Positions 1 through 8,789 of a stretch of DNA of 47,128 nt are shown here, one piece after another; the first letter of the stretch is position 1, and every line of letters begins with the position of its first letter. A model generated the notes under the pieces. That model was not told where the DNA came from, made no database searches, and saw only the letters and a list, made by a program, of their open reading frames with translations. Source of the stretch: an uncultured Planctomycetaceae bacterium (GTDB taxonomy: Bacteria; Planctomycetota; Planctomycetia; Planctomycetales; Planctomycetaceae). A program made the translations under genes and the position numbers. The DNA lies in assembly GCA_937916515.1 (NCBI GenBank), contig CALFSX010000207.1, positions 1 to 47,128 of the forward strand, written 5' to 3'.

Positions 1-172
1 CTTCAGTTGAGGCGATGTTTCCGCCTAAATCTGCCGGCAGAACGGTAACGTTAGGAACCACACTGGCCCCACCACCGTATTCACCACATCCAGAGAAAAC
101 GAATGCCGCGACGCCGCAGAGCACAAACTGTGTCTTAGAAAACAAGCTGTTCATATTTGATCTAAGTCTCAT
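1..172 (-). CDS. Lipoprotein N terminus, cut by the window edge
   Basis: The reading frame begins at an ATG that overlaps the stop of the octaheme cytochrome by one base (TAATG), so the two are translationally coupled. A second in-frame ATG lies six codons later at 154. The first 57 residues can be read: a short basic start, a hydrophobic stretch, then the lipobox FSGC followed by GEYGGG. This is a lipoprotein signal peptide, so the mature protein should be lipid-anchored outside the cytoplasm. The visible mature part is low-complexity and does not identify a family. Its place as the last visible gene of the Rieske/cytochrome b operon suggests a partner of that complex, for example a monoheme cytochrome, but no CxxCH motif is visible yet. 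The product is unknown; existence of the gene is well supported. Confidence 0.7.
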   Translation of the reverse strand, partial: MRLRSNMNSLFSKTQFVLCGVAAFVFSGCGEYGGGASVVPNVTVLPADLGGNIASTE

Positions 173-3100
173 TATTCTTCACCAGCCGCATCGCCCGCAG
201 CAGGCTCAGCCTGAGGTGGTGCATAAACAGTTGGACCTACGTCTTCCAACAGGCGTGAATAGTTGAACAATGCATCCCGCGTTCCCGTTACCTGAGCTTC
301 AGGGTCACCTTTGAACAAGTCCGGAAACTGACTGCTGTTGTTATGAGGGAAGTTGACTGGCATGGATGTGTAAGGAGTAATCCATTTTGGATTGTACAAC
401 CACAACTGTACCCAGTCTGCTCGAAGTCTATTCTGAACACGATTCAGGTTTGGTCCCTGAATATCCTTCTTAGGATCGGAAACCTTGAACTTGCGAGCTC
501 CCACTGAGTGACACTTGATACACAGTGGTCCATTGACCGAGTCCCAGCATTCCGCCAGGTATTGCTCGTTCTTCGCCAGCAATCCTTCTGCTTCCAGATC
601 TGCCTGCCGCCGGGCAAGGTAGTCTGCGTCGGTTGGAACCAGTTCCTGATATGGGAACTCGGCATCGTCAACAGCAGCAAAGTAGTTAGCAAGCGTTTGA
701 GCTTCCTTGAGACTCAGGCTGAACTTAGGCATTCGCAAGACCGTTGTGTAACGAATCTTTTCTGGTTCCAACAGGAACTGATACAACCAAGGTGTCTGTA
801 CCTTGCCACCTTCCTGATACAGCGGTGGCGGTGACGCCTGCCATGCCAGGTTGCGGTTGCCACCCATGGTTGTGTCAGATAGGAACGAAACCAACCATTC
901 GGCAAAGCTGCCACCACGTGATGGCTGGTAGTCAACCATCTTGGCATCAGTCACCGTGATACGTGAACTTGCAAGTACTCGCATCGGATCTTCTGAGTTA
1001 CCAAAATCGAGTGTTTCCCAAGTATCGAAGCCGCTCTCACGGAATGATGGGTCCTCTTCTTCAGCGTCCGGTTCCACCATTTTGATGCCATGGAAACTGG
1101 CCAAAGGCAAATCGACTTCTTCGCCATCAATGATGAACTTCTGTTTGGCACCTGTCAGAGCAGGCTTAGGCTTGCGAATTTTCAGGAACAGCTCAAGCCC
1201 CTTCTGATGATCGGCATCAGACAGAACTGTCGGGAAAACGTCCTCTTCCAAATCCACTCCAAAGGTCACCTTTGGCAACTCCACCATATGGCAGCCTGTG
1301 CAGTTGTACTTGGCAAGCAGGAATTCGCCTTCAATACGATTCTTATCACGCTCATTCGGCGTGTACACGTATTGATCAGCCGGTGGTTCTGCGACAAGTC
1401 CCAGTACAAAGGTGGCGATCGCTTCAATTTCCTGTTCCTTCAACGGGAACTTAGGCATTCTTAGACGTTCGTCGTAACCCTTTGTTTCTGTTTTCAGGTA
1501 ATCATAGGTGCGAGGCCCACGAAGCTTCTGCCACAGGAATCCAGCTCGACCATGATGTAACAAGCTGTCATAGAAGAATGCCTGAGTCAGCTCGTTCTTC
1601 AAGGCTTCTCCGCCATCGACGCCACTTTCTGCGTCCTTCATTGCCTGTTCAACGCGATCACGTGTGGACGAGTTGTCAGGTTCGCCATGATGATGCAGGA
1701 ACTCTTCAATATGTTCCAAACCCAGCTTACTGGTGTCTTTGCGACCCCAGTCCTGAAGAGCAACGCCGATTGGACGAGCATCTTCATAGCCTGGGATGTC
1801 GTGACATGCATAGCAACCGTAACGCGAGATCGTCCGACGACCAATGTATTCCAGTTTACGATCGTTCCATTCGTTCTCGTCTGTGACAGCAGAACCATCA
1901 GCTGTGGCAAGAACACGTTCGTCGCCAGCAAACTTATCAGCTGATTGCCCCAAGCTTCTGTCTTTCAGGATCTTCGCGACTGCTTCGTCGCTGAATCGAG
2001 ACTTGCGAAGGAACAATGTGACCAACTCGTCCAGCGGTGAAATCTCGTTCTCTTCGCCTTCGTTCAGCAAAGGCAGAGTCAGTGGATCAACAACCTTGGA
2101 AGCGAAGTCTTCCTGATCACCACGACTCAACAGGAATGCTGTGATATCAGCTGCTGGGTCAATATCTGCTCCATCCTGAGAGTAGACGTCCAGATAGAGG
2201 TTCGGCATACGAGTTCGAGCGTGATAACGACTTGGTTCTTTGATCCAGGTGTACAACCAATCGCTGAAATCTTTGTTGTCAGCATTGCGGCTGGCTTTAC
2301 GATGGATGTCACTGATGTTCGGGCCAAATTCAGCGGTGGTGCCTGGAACAGCATCGTGCTGATGGCACGCCAGACAGCCACGTTCTGAGAACAATTGCTC
2401 TCCACGTGCTACGTCAGGCTGGTATTCAGCTGCTGGCTTCAACAGATCGATTGGCTCTGAGTCGGCCAACAGAACTTTGGCAATACCAGCAAGTTCGACC
2501 GCTTCAAACGCCTGAGCAAGATCGTCCTGCTGATTGGTCAGGTTAAAGAACTGAGGCATCTTGGTTGACGGACGAAATCGTCCGGGAACTTCTGTCCAGT
2601 ATTCAATGAATCCAGGCACGGCTTTGGCGGCGATATGTCGTAGCCCTGGTCCGACCTTGCGGTACTTACCAGCAACCTGAGTTGGATCGTCTGCGACGCG
2701 TTGTTCCTGCTCTGCAGTCTGCGGTTCAAGACGTACGTCCGGACCGATTGACTTGCCGCCATCGAAACCATGGATTTCGTGGCAACCGAAGCATCCGTAT
2801 TTGCCCAACAATGTGAATCCATCGAAGACCTTCGGAGCAGAAGCGCCAAACTTCGGATGAACGCCCAATTCCGTCACATCGTGATGACACTTCAGGCATG
2901 TTGATTCCTGGAATCGTTCTGGCTGCATCGGATACTCCCAAAAGTGATTGGGGTGGTAGCCGTATTCGTGGTGCCAGTCTTCCGCAACATGCGGGTCGTT
3001 TGGAGTGTGCTCAGCATTTCCAAAGTTGACTCCGGAGCCCTGCCCGTCGTGGCATGCAGTGCAACCGAATGTTGCGACTGGATGCGGACTTGAAGAAGTC

Positions 3101-4071
3101 ACGAAAAGTTCGTGATTCGGGTGAGTCGTAAACGGATGCGGAAACTTATTTTCCGCAACCCATGTTGATACATCTTCAGGATCGCTGGCTTCACCGTGTG
3201 GAAACGCAGGCAAGTTGCCCGGAGCAGTCCGGTCCATATTCATATGGCAGGTTCGGCAACGGTCAAATCGTGCGATCTCTGTCATACCCAGAGTTTGGTG
3301 CAATTCCGGCAACCAGTCCTGTGTCACCTTAATTGGACCGTTGAAACCGTCGACGATTGGCAATTCCATGAAGCTACGCTTAAGTTTCATGAATCCACCT
3401 TGTGGATCGATTTTCTCAAGAGCCCCCTCAGCCAATACTAAATCAGCTTCCAGTTTCGCCAGTGACTTCTTTAGTTCCACATCCTTCTTAACCAGTTCCT
3501 GAAGTGACTTCAGCTTTTCAGCGGTCTCTTCGTCTTCGGCAGTAGACGGTGACCCGACAAGTGCCAAATCAGCCTTAGCGGTCTCAAGATCCAACGTGAT
3601 CTTTTGACAAACGGCCTCAGCCTTTTCGTAGTTCTTCATCAACGACACTTTGACGTCATCGCTCAGATTGTCTCGAATGGCCAGGTCATAGTGAGCACGC
3701 TCCTCGTCACGCAAAGCGTTTTCATTCTTAAGCCGAAGCTCAAGCGATTCCACCTTACGGATTCCTGCGTCACGTTCTTTGTCAACCTGAAGTTTCAGAT
3801 CGGCAAGTTCAGCAAGAGACTTACTGTTCTCGCGTTGCTGCTTCTCAAGCGACTCTCGATTGGCCTCAAACTCAGACGTCTTCATGCGACTGATTTCAAC
3901 CTTCTTGGCCGCAGCCTGAAGCTTGAAGTTTGTCGCCTGGTACGAGCGCCAAGGATCAGCGTAGTCTTCGACCATCATGGCGACGACAGAAGCCAGCAGC
4001 ACAACGCAACTTATCGCAAAGACAAGGTGCAGTTTCTTTTGGTTTCGGAAGAAATGTTCGGTTGCCGGCAT
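172..4071 (-). CDS. Membrane-anchored octaheme cytochrome c of a Rieske/cytochrome b complex
   Basis: A 1299-residue protein with one N-terminal membrane segment (about residues 14-32), a long charged coiled-coil region (about 45-220), and eight CxxCH heme-attachment motifs: CRTCH 272, CTACH 337, CLKCH 392, CFGCH 427, CLACH 566, CYACH 753, CTGCH 924 and CIKCH 1184. Repeated RMP/SMP segments (TRMPN near 621, LRMPKF near 871 and 1113, TSMPVNF near 1235) are candidate distal methionine ligands of class I cytochrome c domains. It follows the cytochrome b genes in the same direction, so it probably replaces cytochrome c1/f as electron acceptor of the Rieske protein on the periplasmic side. Domains appear to be several class I cytochromes fused in tandem with insertions. 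The heme count is read directly; the role is inferred from context. Confidence 0.88.
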   Translation of the reverse strand: MPATEHFFRNQKKLHLVFAISCVVLLASVVAMMVEDYADPWRSYQATNFKLQAAAKKVEISRMKTSEFEANRESLEKQQRENSKSLAELADLKLQVDKERDAGIRKVESLELRLKNENALRDEERAHYDLAIRDNLSDDVKVSLMKNYEKAEAVCQKITLDLETAKADLALVGSPSTAEDEETAEKLKSLQELVKKDVELKKSLAKLEADLVLAEGALEKIDPQGGFMKLKRSFMELPIVDGFNGPIKVTQDWLPELHQTLGMTEIARFDRCRTCHMNMDRTAPGNLPAFPHGEASDPEDVSTWVAENKFPHPFTTHPNHELFVTSSSPHPVATFGCTACHDGQGSGVNFGNAEHTPNDPHVAEDWHHEYGYHPNHFWEYPMQPERFQESTCLKCHHDVTELGVHPKFGASAPKVFDGFTLLGKYGCFGCHEIHGFDGGKSIGPDVRLEPQTAEQEQRVADDPTQVAGKYRKVGPGLRHIAAKAVPGFIEYWTEVPGRFRPSTKMPQFFNLTNQQDDLAQAFEAVELAGIAKVLLADSEPIDLLKPAAEYQPDVARGEQLFSERGCLACHQHDAVPGTTAEFGPNISDIHRKASRNADNKDFSDWLYTWIKEPSRYHARTRMPNLYLDVYSQDGADIDPAADITAFLLSRGDQEDFASKVVDPLTLPLLNEGEENEISPLDELVTLFLRKSRFSDEAVAKILKDRSLGQSADKFAGDERVLATADGSAVTDENEWNDRKLEYIGRRTISRYGCYACHDIPGYEDARPIGVALQDWGRKDTSKLGLEHIEEFLHHHGEPDNSSTRDRVEQAMKDAESGVDGGEALKNELTQAFFYDSLLHHGRAGFLWQKLRGPRTYDYLKTETKGYDERLRMPKFPLKEQEIEAIATFVLGLVAEPPADQYVYTPNERDKNRIEGEFLLAKYNCTGCHMVELPKVTFGVDLEEDVFPTVLSDADHQKGLELFLKIRKPKPALTGAKQKFIIDGEEVDLPLASFHGIKMVEPDAEEEDPSFRESGFDTWETLDFGNSEDPMRVLASSRITVTDAKMVDYQPSRGGSFAEWLVSFLSDTTMGGNRNLAWQASPPPLYQEGGKVQTPWLYQFLLEPEKIRYTTVLRMPKFSLSLKEAQTLANYFAAVDDAEFPYQELVPTDADYLARRQADLEAEGLLAKNEQYLAECWDSVNGPLCIKCHSVGARKFKVSDPKKDIQGPNLNRVQNRLRADWVQLWLYNPKWITPYTSMPVNFPHNNSSQFPDLFKGDPEAQVTGTRDALFNYSRLLEDVGPTVYAPPQAEPAAGDAAGEE

Positions 4072-4148
4072 TTCAGATCAGGCTCCAACCTTTGGTGAAC
4101 TCGACACAGTGCGTTCGAGCAAATCCTGGGCGAGAAGTCATTAAAGGA

Positions 4149-5522
4149 TTAAATATTGAAAAACCACTCAGGGATACCAACGATGTACTTCAGCGAAAAC
4201 GCCCAACGAAGCAACATCTTGATTGGCAAAACTGCCATCCACAGAGCGAGGTTTGAAAACACAAGGAAACGAAGAATACCCATCTTGACGAAGTACTTTC
4301 GCAGCACGGTCAACCCCAGTAAAGGCGGCAGCAACGCGAAGTACCCAAGCGTTAGAAGGATGCCCGGTGACTCCCGAAGCAATAGCGTCAAAGTCGGGCT
4401 TCCCATGAAGGAGTCACCCTTTGGAAGACCGCCGTACATCCAACTGAACAACGGAGAATTCCAGAAGAACTCGGAAAGATTCACGTTATTCGCCGCGACC
4501 ACTTTGTGAACATCCCACAGTTCGTAAATTCCGTAGAAGTTCCAGTTTGGACCACGCAGAAAGGTTCCCAAAACGATCAACGCAATCCACAGCGGAAAGA
4601 AGCCAAACAGAAAAGTACTGATCGCGAACGATCGTTCTTTAAAGCTGTAGTAGCCGTTTCCACCTTTATTGAAGTCGATGTACGGGACAGCAATCAATCC
4701 ACCCAGAATAATTCCGGGCAGAACAACGCCAGCCAACCACGGGTCAAAGTAGACCAGCATTTCCTGAAGGCCCAGGAAGTACCACGGGGCTTTCGATGGA
4801 TTCGGTGTTTTGACCGACGAAGCCGGCTCCTCCAACGGAGCTTCCAGCGCGATCCCCCAGAACACCAGCACGGCGGTCAGAACGACCATGCAGATCAGCT
4901 CAATGTAGACAAGGTCTGGCCAAACCAAAACCTTCTCGTTGTTTTCCTGTTCGAACAACGGACGCCCCTGAGCAATCCGGTTGTCGTTATCTACAGCACG
5001 CTTGAAGTAAATCCATGTCAGGAAAGACACGATGAACAACATGGCCACAATCGGCACGTTGTCCGGTTTACCGACGATTTGACGGAAGTCGTAATCGCTA
5101 AGACTTAATCCCATGAAGATCAGTGAAAGCTGCAGCATCGTGTAGGCCACAGTATCCTGAACCCACCACTCGCGAAAGCGGATCATCGCCCAGTACAAAC
5201 CCACTGAGCCTGCAAAGTAGATCACCGGATTAGCGAAGTACGCATCCACCGGGTTTTTAAACCATTCCGGCAGGCGAATCATGAATTTTTCGGGGCTGCT
5301 GCCACCGGTAAAGTGAGCGGCCGACAACATCAACAGTATTGATGTCAACACGGCCCACACAGTTGCGACTGGCATGCCACCGAGTATCGGGGTGCTCTTT
5401 TTAAACTCGCCATCCACCTTGAAGCTGCGAACAGTCCACAGAAGATTCATGACGAAGAGAATCAGGTAATACCAGCCAAGGCCGTGTAGTACACCGGATG
5501 TCAGGTCGGGATGAGGATTCAT
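4149..5522 (-). CDS. Cytochrome b C-terminal (subunit IV/PetD-like) subunit with extra N-terminal helices
   Basis: A 457-residue polytopic membrane protein. Residues about 195-320 match the C-terminal half of cytochrome b: a membrane helix, then the quinol-oxidation loop NPSKAPWYFLGLQEML at 241-256, then two more helices. The classical PEWY motif is replaced by APWY at 245-248, a variant I recall from other bacterial bc complexes. The protein is much longer than PetD (about 160 residues): the first 190 residues hold roughly five extra hydrophobic segments, and residues 380-435 add more. It lies between the N-terminal cytochrome b gene and the octaheme cytochrome, so the cytochrome b is split as in b6f-type complexes. 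It should form part of the quinol-oxidising Qo site. The function of the added helices is unknown. Confidence 0.85.
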   Translation of the reverse strand: MNPHPDLTSGVLHGLGWYYLILFVMNLLWTVRSFKVDGEFKKSTPILGGMPVATVWAVLTSILLMLSAAHFTGGSSPEKFMIRLPEWFKNPVDAYFANPVIYFAGSVGLYWAMIRFREWWVQDTVAYTMLQLSLIFMGLSLSDYDFRQIVGKPDNVPIVAMLFIVSFLTWIYFKRAVDNDNRIAQGRPLFEQENNEKVLVWPDLVYIELICMVVLTAVLVFWGIALEAPLEEPASSVKTPNPSKAPWYFLGLQEMLVYFDPWLAGVVLPGIILGGLIAVPYIDFNKGGNGYYSFKERSFAISTFLFGFFPLWIALIVLGTFLRGPNWNFYGIYELWDVHKVVAANNVNLSEFFWNSPLFSWMYGGLPKGDSFMGSPTLTLLLRESPGILLTLGYFALLPPLLGLTVLRKYFVKMGILRFLVFSNLALWMAVLPIKMLLRWAFSLKYIVGIPEWFFNI

Positions 5523-5627
5523 CGGCCAAACCGAGTTGAAGAACAGAATTCGTTAACAAAGAAAACCGGCCACACCAGCCGTCCGAGCTAATGTGACATA
5601 TCCGTCCATAGGACGGTATCCCAGGTT

Positions 5628-6401
5628 CTAAAGAGGTTGGCTGATGCCACCGTCTTTTCGAACTCGCCAGAAGTGAATCGCAATCAACCCCGACACAACC
5701 ACCGGAATGGCCACACAGTGAAGGATGTAGAAACGGTTCAAAGTAGCTTCGCCTACAAATCGACCGCCGAGCAACATAAACTTTGCATCGCTGGCGTTTG
5801 TGATGAGGTCGTAGCCGCCCATGTTCAGCAGCTGGAAACCAGGACCCTCACCACCCAGAAACGGATGGGCGCGAGCCATATTGGAACCCACCGTAATGGC
5901 CCAAATGGCCAACTGGTCCCATGGCAGAAGGTAACCGGTGAACGACAGCAGCAGTGTCAACACCAACAGCAGCACACCGATAACCCAGTTGAATTCTCGC
6001 GGCGGCTTATAACTACCGGTCAGGAAGACTCGGTACATATGCAGCCAAACAGTGATCACCATCGCGTGAGCACCCCAGCGGTGGATTTCACGCATAATAC
6101 CCAGCGTCTGCACGTCTCGCAGAGCCTGGATATCATAAAACGCCCATTCCAACGTGGGGCGATAATAGAACATCAACAATACGCCGGTCAGCGCTTCGAC
6201 CAGAAACAGGAAGAAGGTAATTCCGCCCATACACCATGTGTAGGACAGTGCAATACCTTGTTGCTTAATCGACACCGGATGCAGATGCAGGAAAAAGTTC
6301 GTAAGCATCACGACAACTCGGTTACGACGATCAGTCGGTGCCGGGTGCCGAAACACACTTTTCCAAATCTGTGAATTACGAATGTAATCGCCTACGGACA
6401 C
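5628..6401 (-). CDS. Cytochrome b6-type N-terminal cytochrome b, with a heme c_i cysteine
   Basis: A 257-residue protein with four main membrane helices. Heme b ligands are visible as H107 (in EIHRWGA) and H121 (LHMYR), spaced H-x13-H, and H228 (ILHCV) and H243 (AIHFW), spaced H-x14-H; the x14 spacing is that of cytochrome b6 rather than mitochondrial cytochrome b. Cys57 in WCMGGIT aligns with the Cys of YCLGGIT in plant b6, which covalently binds heme c_n/c_i. The TGSYKPPRE and GYLLPWDQ segments are also conserved. Together with the downstream PetD-like subunit it forms the split cytochrome b of a quinol-oxidising complex. It sits between the Rieske gene and the PetD-like gene on the same strand. 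Identification is firm; covalent heme c_i is inferred from alignment. Confidence 0.92.
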   Translation of the reverse strand: MSVGDYIRNSQIWKSVFRHPAPTDRRNRVVVMLTNFFLHLHPVSIKQQGIALSYTWCMGGITFFLFLVEALTGVLLMFYYRPTLEWAFYDIQALRDVQTLGIMREIHRWGAHAMVITVWLHMYRVFLTGSYKPPREFNWVIGVLLLVLTLLLSFTGYLLPWDQLAIWAITVGSNMARAHPFLGGEGPGFQLLNMGGYDLITNASDAKFMLLGGRFVGEATLNRFYILHCVAIPVVVSGLIAIHFWRVRKDGGISQPL

Positions 6402-6591
6402 TGCCGGTATTCCTTAACTGAATTCGCCAGAACTGATCTGGCACAGCAATCTAATGAGGCTGTGCCTCAGACCATTCGAGCTAACGCTCGGAAACGCTCC
6501 GCTGTCGCTCTAAAAACTTCGCTCAATGTGAACAAGTTTTTCAAAATAAGCAATCTAACTAAGTCCAGAACCTGGTCTGAATAACCGTGTA

Positions 6592-7659
6592 TTAAACCGG
6601 AACAAAACAGGCCGCGTTGTCCCACTGACCAAGTTCCTTCTGAAACTTCACACTCTTATCAACTTCAAGCGTCCCATCTTCTGCAAGACGAATGCCGTGA
6701 CGCTCAAGAGGGCGGGGGGCTGGACCTTCGAAGTTCACACCACTTTTATAAAATCCCGAACCGTGGCACGGGCACTTAAACTTCTGTTCGCCTTCCAACC
6801 AGTTTGGAGTACACCCCAGATGCGTACAAACTGTTGAAAGAGCGTAGATCATTTGCTGTCCGTCAATTTCGTCGTTGACGATCCAGACGCCGAACTGAGC
6901 CTTCCATTTTGTCGACACGGTTGATGCACCGTAATCTGTTGGAGGGCCAATCTTAAACTTTGTTGGCGGCTCAACCAGCACGTTGGGCATCATAAATCGA
7001 GCCATCGCCAAACTTGATGCGGCAGTTGCCGTAATCAAAGACCCCCAAGCCACAAACAGCGGGCTGCAAACAGCAGTCAGAGCATCCGAAAGAAAGCTAC
7101 GTCGAGTGTCCGCAGCCTTCGCAGCAGCCGCGGGCTGAACAAGCGGCTTGCTTGGCAGGGCAACTTTCTTTGGAGCAGCCGTTGCTTCAACTGAACCACC
7201 AACGCTGGTGCGAGCCGCCTTAATCATGTCTGCAGCAGACATGCCTGACGCCTTCGATGGGTCAACAGCAGCCTTTGCAGCCGCCTTGGGAGCAACTGAC
7301 GCAGCGGCGGGCTTGGCTGCACCACCGCCTTTGATTGAGTCCAGAATGCTGGCAGTCCCTGCAGGCTTAGCAGCACCACCGCCCTTGATGGAATCCAGGA
7401 TGCCGGCAGTGCCCGCGGGAGCTGCCGGTTTTGCAGCAGCTCCACCTTTGATGGAAGCCATGATGTCTGCTGTTCCGGCAGGAGCAGCAGCCTTTGGCTT
7501 GGCCGCACCACCCTTAATCGAGGCCAGAATGTCAGACGTCCCCTTCGGTGCGGCGGCAGCGGACGATTCCTCAGCAGCTGCAGGCTTATCGCCTGCAGGC
7601 TTAGCCGCGCCGCGAATCTTCGACAGGATGTCGTCGCTTGATGGTTTTTGATCGCTCAT
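6592..7659 (-). CDS. Rieske [2Fe-2S] protein with a repeated Ala/Pro/Lys-rich N-terminal extension
   Basis: A 355-residue protein. The C-terminal domain carries both Rieske cluster motifs, CTHLGC at 278-283 and CPCHGSGF at 296-303, which bind the [2Fe-2S] cluster. A twin-arginine-like membrane anchor begins at TRRSFL (185-190) and continues into a hydrophobic helix (about 195-222), as expected for a Tat-exported Rieske protein. Unusually, the anchor is preceded by about 180 residues of low-complexity sequence with five imperfect repeats of the type DI(L/M)xSIKGGAAKPA (starting near 10, 43, 64, 86 and 103). If the anchor has the usual topology, this extension stays in the cytoplasm. It is the first gene of the complex operon. 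The Rieske assignment is certain; the role of the extension is unknown. Confidence 0.95.
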   Translation of the reverse strand: MSDQKPSSDDILSKIRGAAKPAGDKPAAAEESSAAAAPKGTSDILASIKGGAAKPKAAAPAGTADIMASIKGGAAAKPAAPAGTAGILDSIKGGGAAKPAGTASILDSIKGGGAAKPAAASVAPKAAAKAAVDPSKASGMSAADMIKAARTSVGGSVEATAAPKKVALPSKPLVQPAAAAKAADTRRSFLSDALTAVCSPLFVAWGSLITATAASSLAMARFMMPNVLVEPPTKFKIGPPTDYGASTVSTKWKAQFGVWIVNDEIDGQQMIYALSTVCTHLGCTPNWLEGEQKFKCPCHGSGFYKSGVNFEGPAPRPLERHGIRLAEDGTLEVDKSVKFQKELGQWDNAACFVPV

Positions 7660-8452
7660 ATTCAGCTTCCACCAACTGGTGAGAAGTGCGAAAGAACACT
7701 GCCAGCAACAACGTGTTGCACGCAGCGAAGATCAACACAGATAATCCAATATCCAAACAACTGAGTCGGGTGTTTTAACACCTGACTTGGGTGCCAGATT
7801 GGGATTCTGCGCCCACCGTTCGGAAGTGGCAAGCTGTATGGAAAAACGCTGAATTCTTTTCTCAGAAGACGGAAGTGCCAAAAATCGAGCTTCTCAGGCC
7901 CGGGAACCATAATCGCTCGCTTTTTTGCTGGCAAATGTACCTGCTGTGCCACCATCAGATGCTGGCCAAACGGTCATTTCTGAACTGTTTTTAGCGAGCT
8001 GTTTCGGAAGCCATTTTCTGGAACGCTAAGGATTAAAAACTGATATACAAACTGCAAAACAAGAGGTTGCATAGCCCATGACTTCCGCAAGCTGCCGTTC
8101 TTAAAGAGTCACAGACGAAACCCGTCGAATGTATTGGCCATAGTCAAGTGATCCGCCACAATTTGCGCCGTTCGGCTTTCGCGAATGCTTTCAACGTGGT
8201 GCCGCACGCCGCTAGTCCGCAACTTTTGAGAAAGTAAAGTTCGATTGAAGTCGGCCACTGAAGCCGGTTTGTAGCAATTTGGCAGTACGGGCAGTTTGCA
8301 TCTGCAGCAGTACAGCTGCCAGCAATTAAGGAGCAGTCCCGAAATAAGCTCCCGATTTGTGAGTACTGAAATACGCCGGAATTGTAACTGCCGTTCGTTG
8401 ATGCTCAAAACACTTTTTGATTTCCCAGCACCATTGCACGTTGCGACCGGTG
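7660..8452. other. Non-coding gap upstream of the Rieske operon
   Basis: About 790 bases with no credible gene. Short open frames here have no recognisable domain and run through stop-poor but structureless sequence. The part next to 7660 must contain the promoter of the Rieske/cytochrome b operon, but I could not pick a convincing -35/-10 pair. The part from 8453 onward is a palindromic repeat, listed separately. Confidence 0.6.
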
Positions 8453-8640
8453 AGTCGCGGAGCGACGACATGCGATAGCCTCGGGTTTTACCCCGAGGCT
8501 GGCTGTCGTTAGGCGAATGAAAAGCCGCGGAGCGGCGACATGTGGCCTTACCGTATGCCGTCGCTCCGCGACTCTCCTGGAAAACAGCTGGTAACCTCGG
8601 ACTGAAGTCCGAGGCTATCGTATGTCGTCGCTCTGCGACT
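8453..8640. repeat. Nested palindromic repeat element (REP-like)
   Basis: The outer arms are inverted copies: agtcgcggagcgacgacat at 8453-8471 against the reverse complement at about 8622-8640, with one or two differences. Inside each arm is a perfect hairpin: agcctcggg/cccgaggct at 8477-8500 and cctcggac/gtccgagg at 8595-8614. The centre (8524-8573) holds two further inverted half-units built on gccgcggagcggcgac. The whole block can fold on either strand. Such elements usually occur in many copies in a genome. An open frame of 222 codons on the minus strand runs through it and is an artefact of the repeat. Confidence 0.75.
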
Positions 8641-8789
8641 GTACAAAACAGAATGTGCCAAATCGCGAGTCCCTCTGGCGAGTTGAAATGGCCTTCGCGG
8701 AGTTGCGAATTGCTGTCAATCAGGGAGTTTAATTCGGGACAATTCCAAAGCGGCACTGTGGTCGTCAACAACCTCAATCAATTGGCATT

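Noticed and set aside
15-266. 83-codon plus-strand frame at the left edge
   Set aside because: It is antisense to the octaheme cytochrome end and to the lipoprotein start, both of which have clear protein features.
6455-6469. Small hairpin tgaggc/gcctca between the Rieske and cytochrome b genes
   Set aside because: The six-base stem has no T-run and lies within an operon; too weak to call a terminator.
8109-8777. 222-codon open frame on the minus strand
   Set aside because: It runs through the nested palindromic repeat, has no domain or signal, and its composition is unlike a protein.
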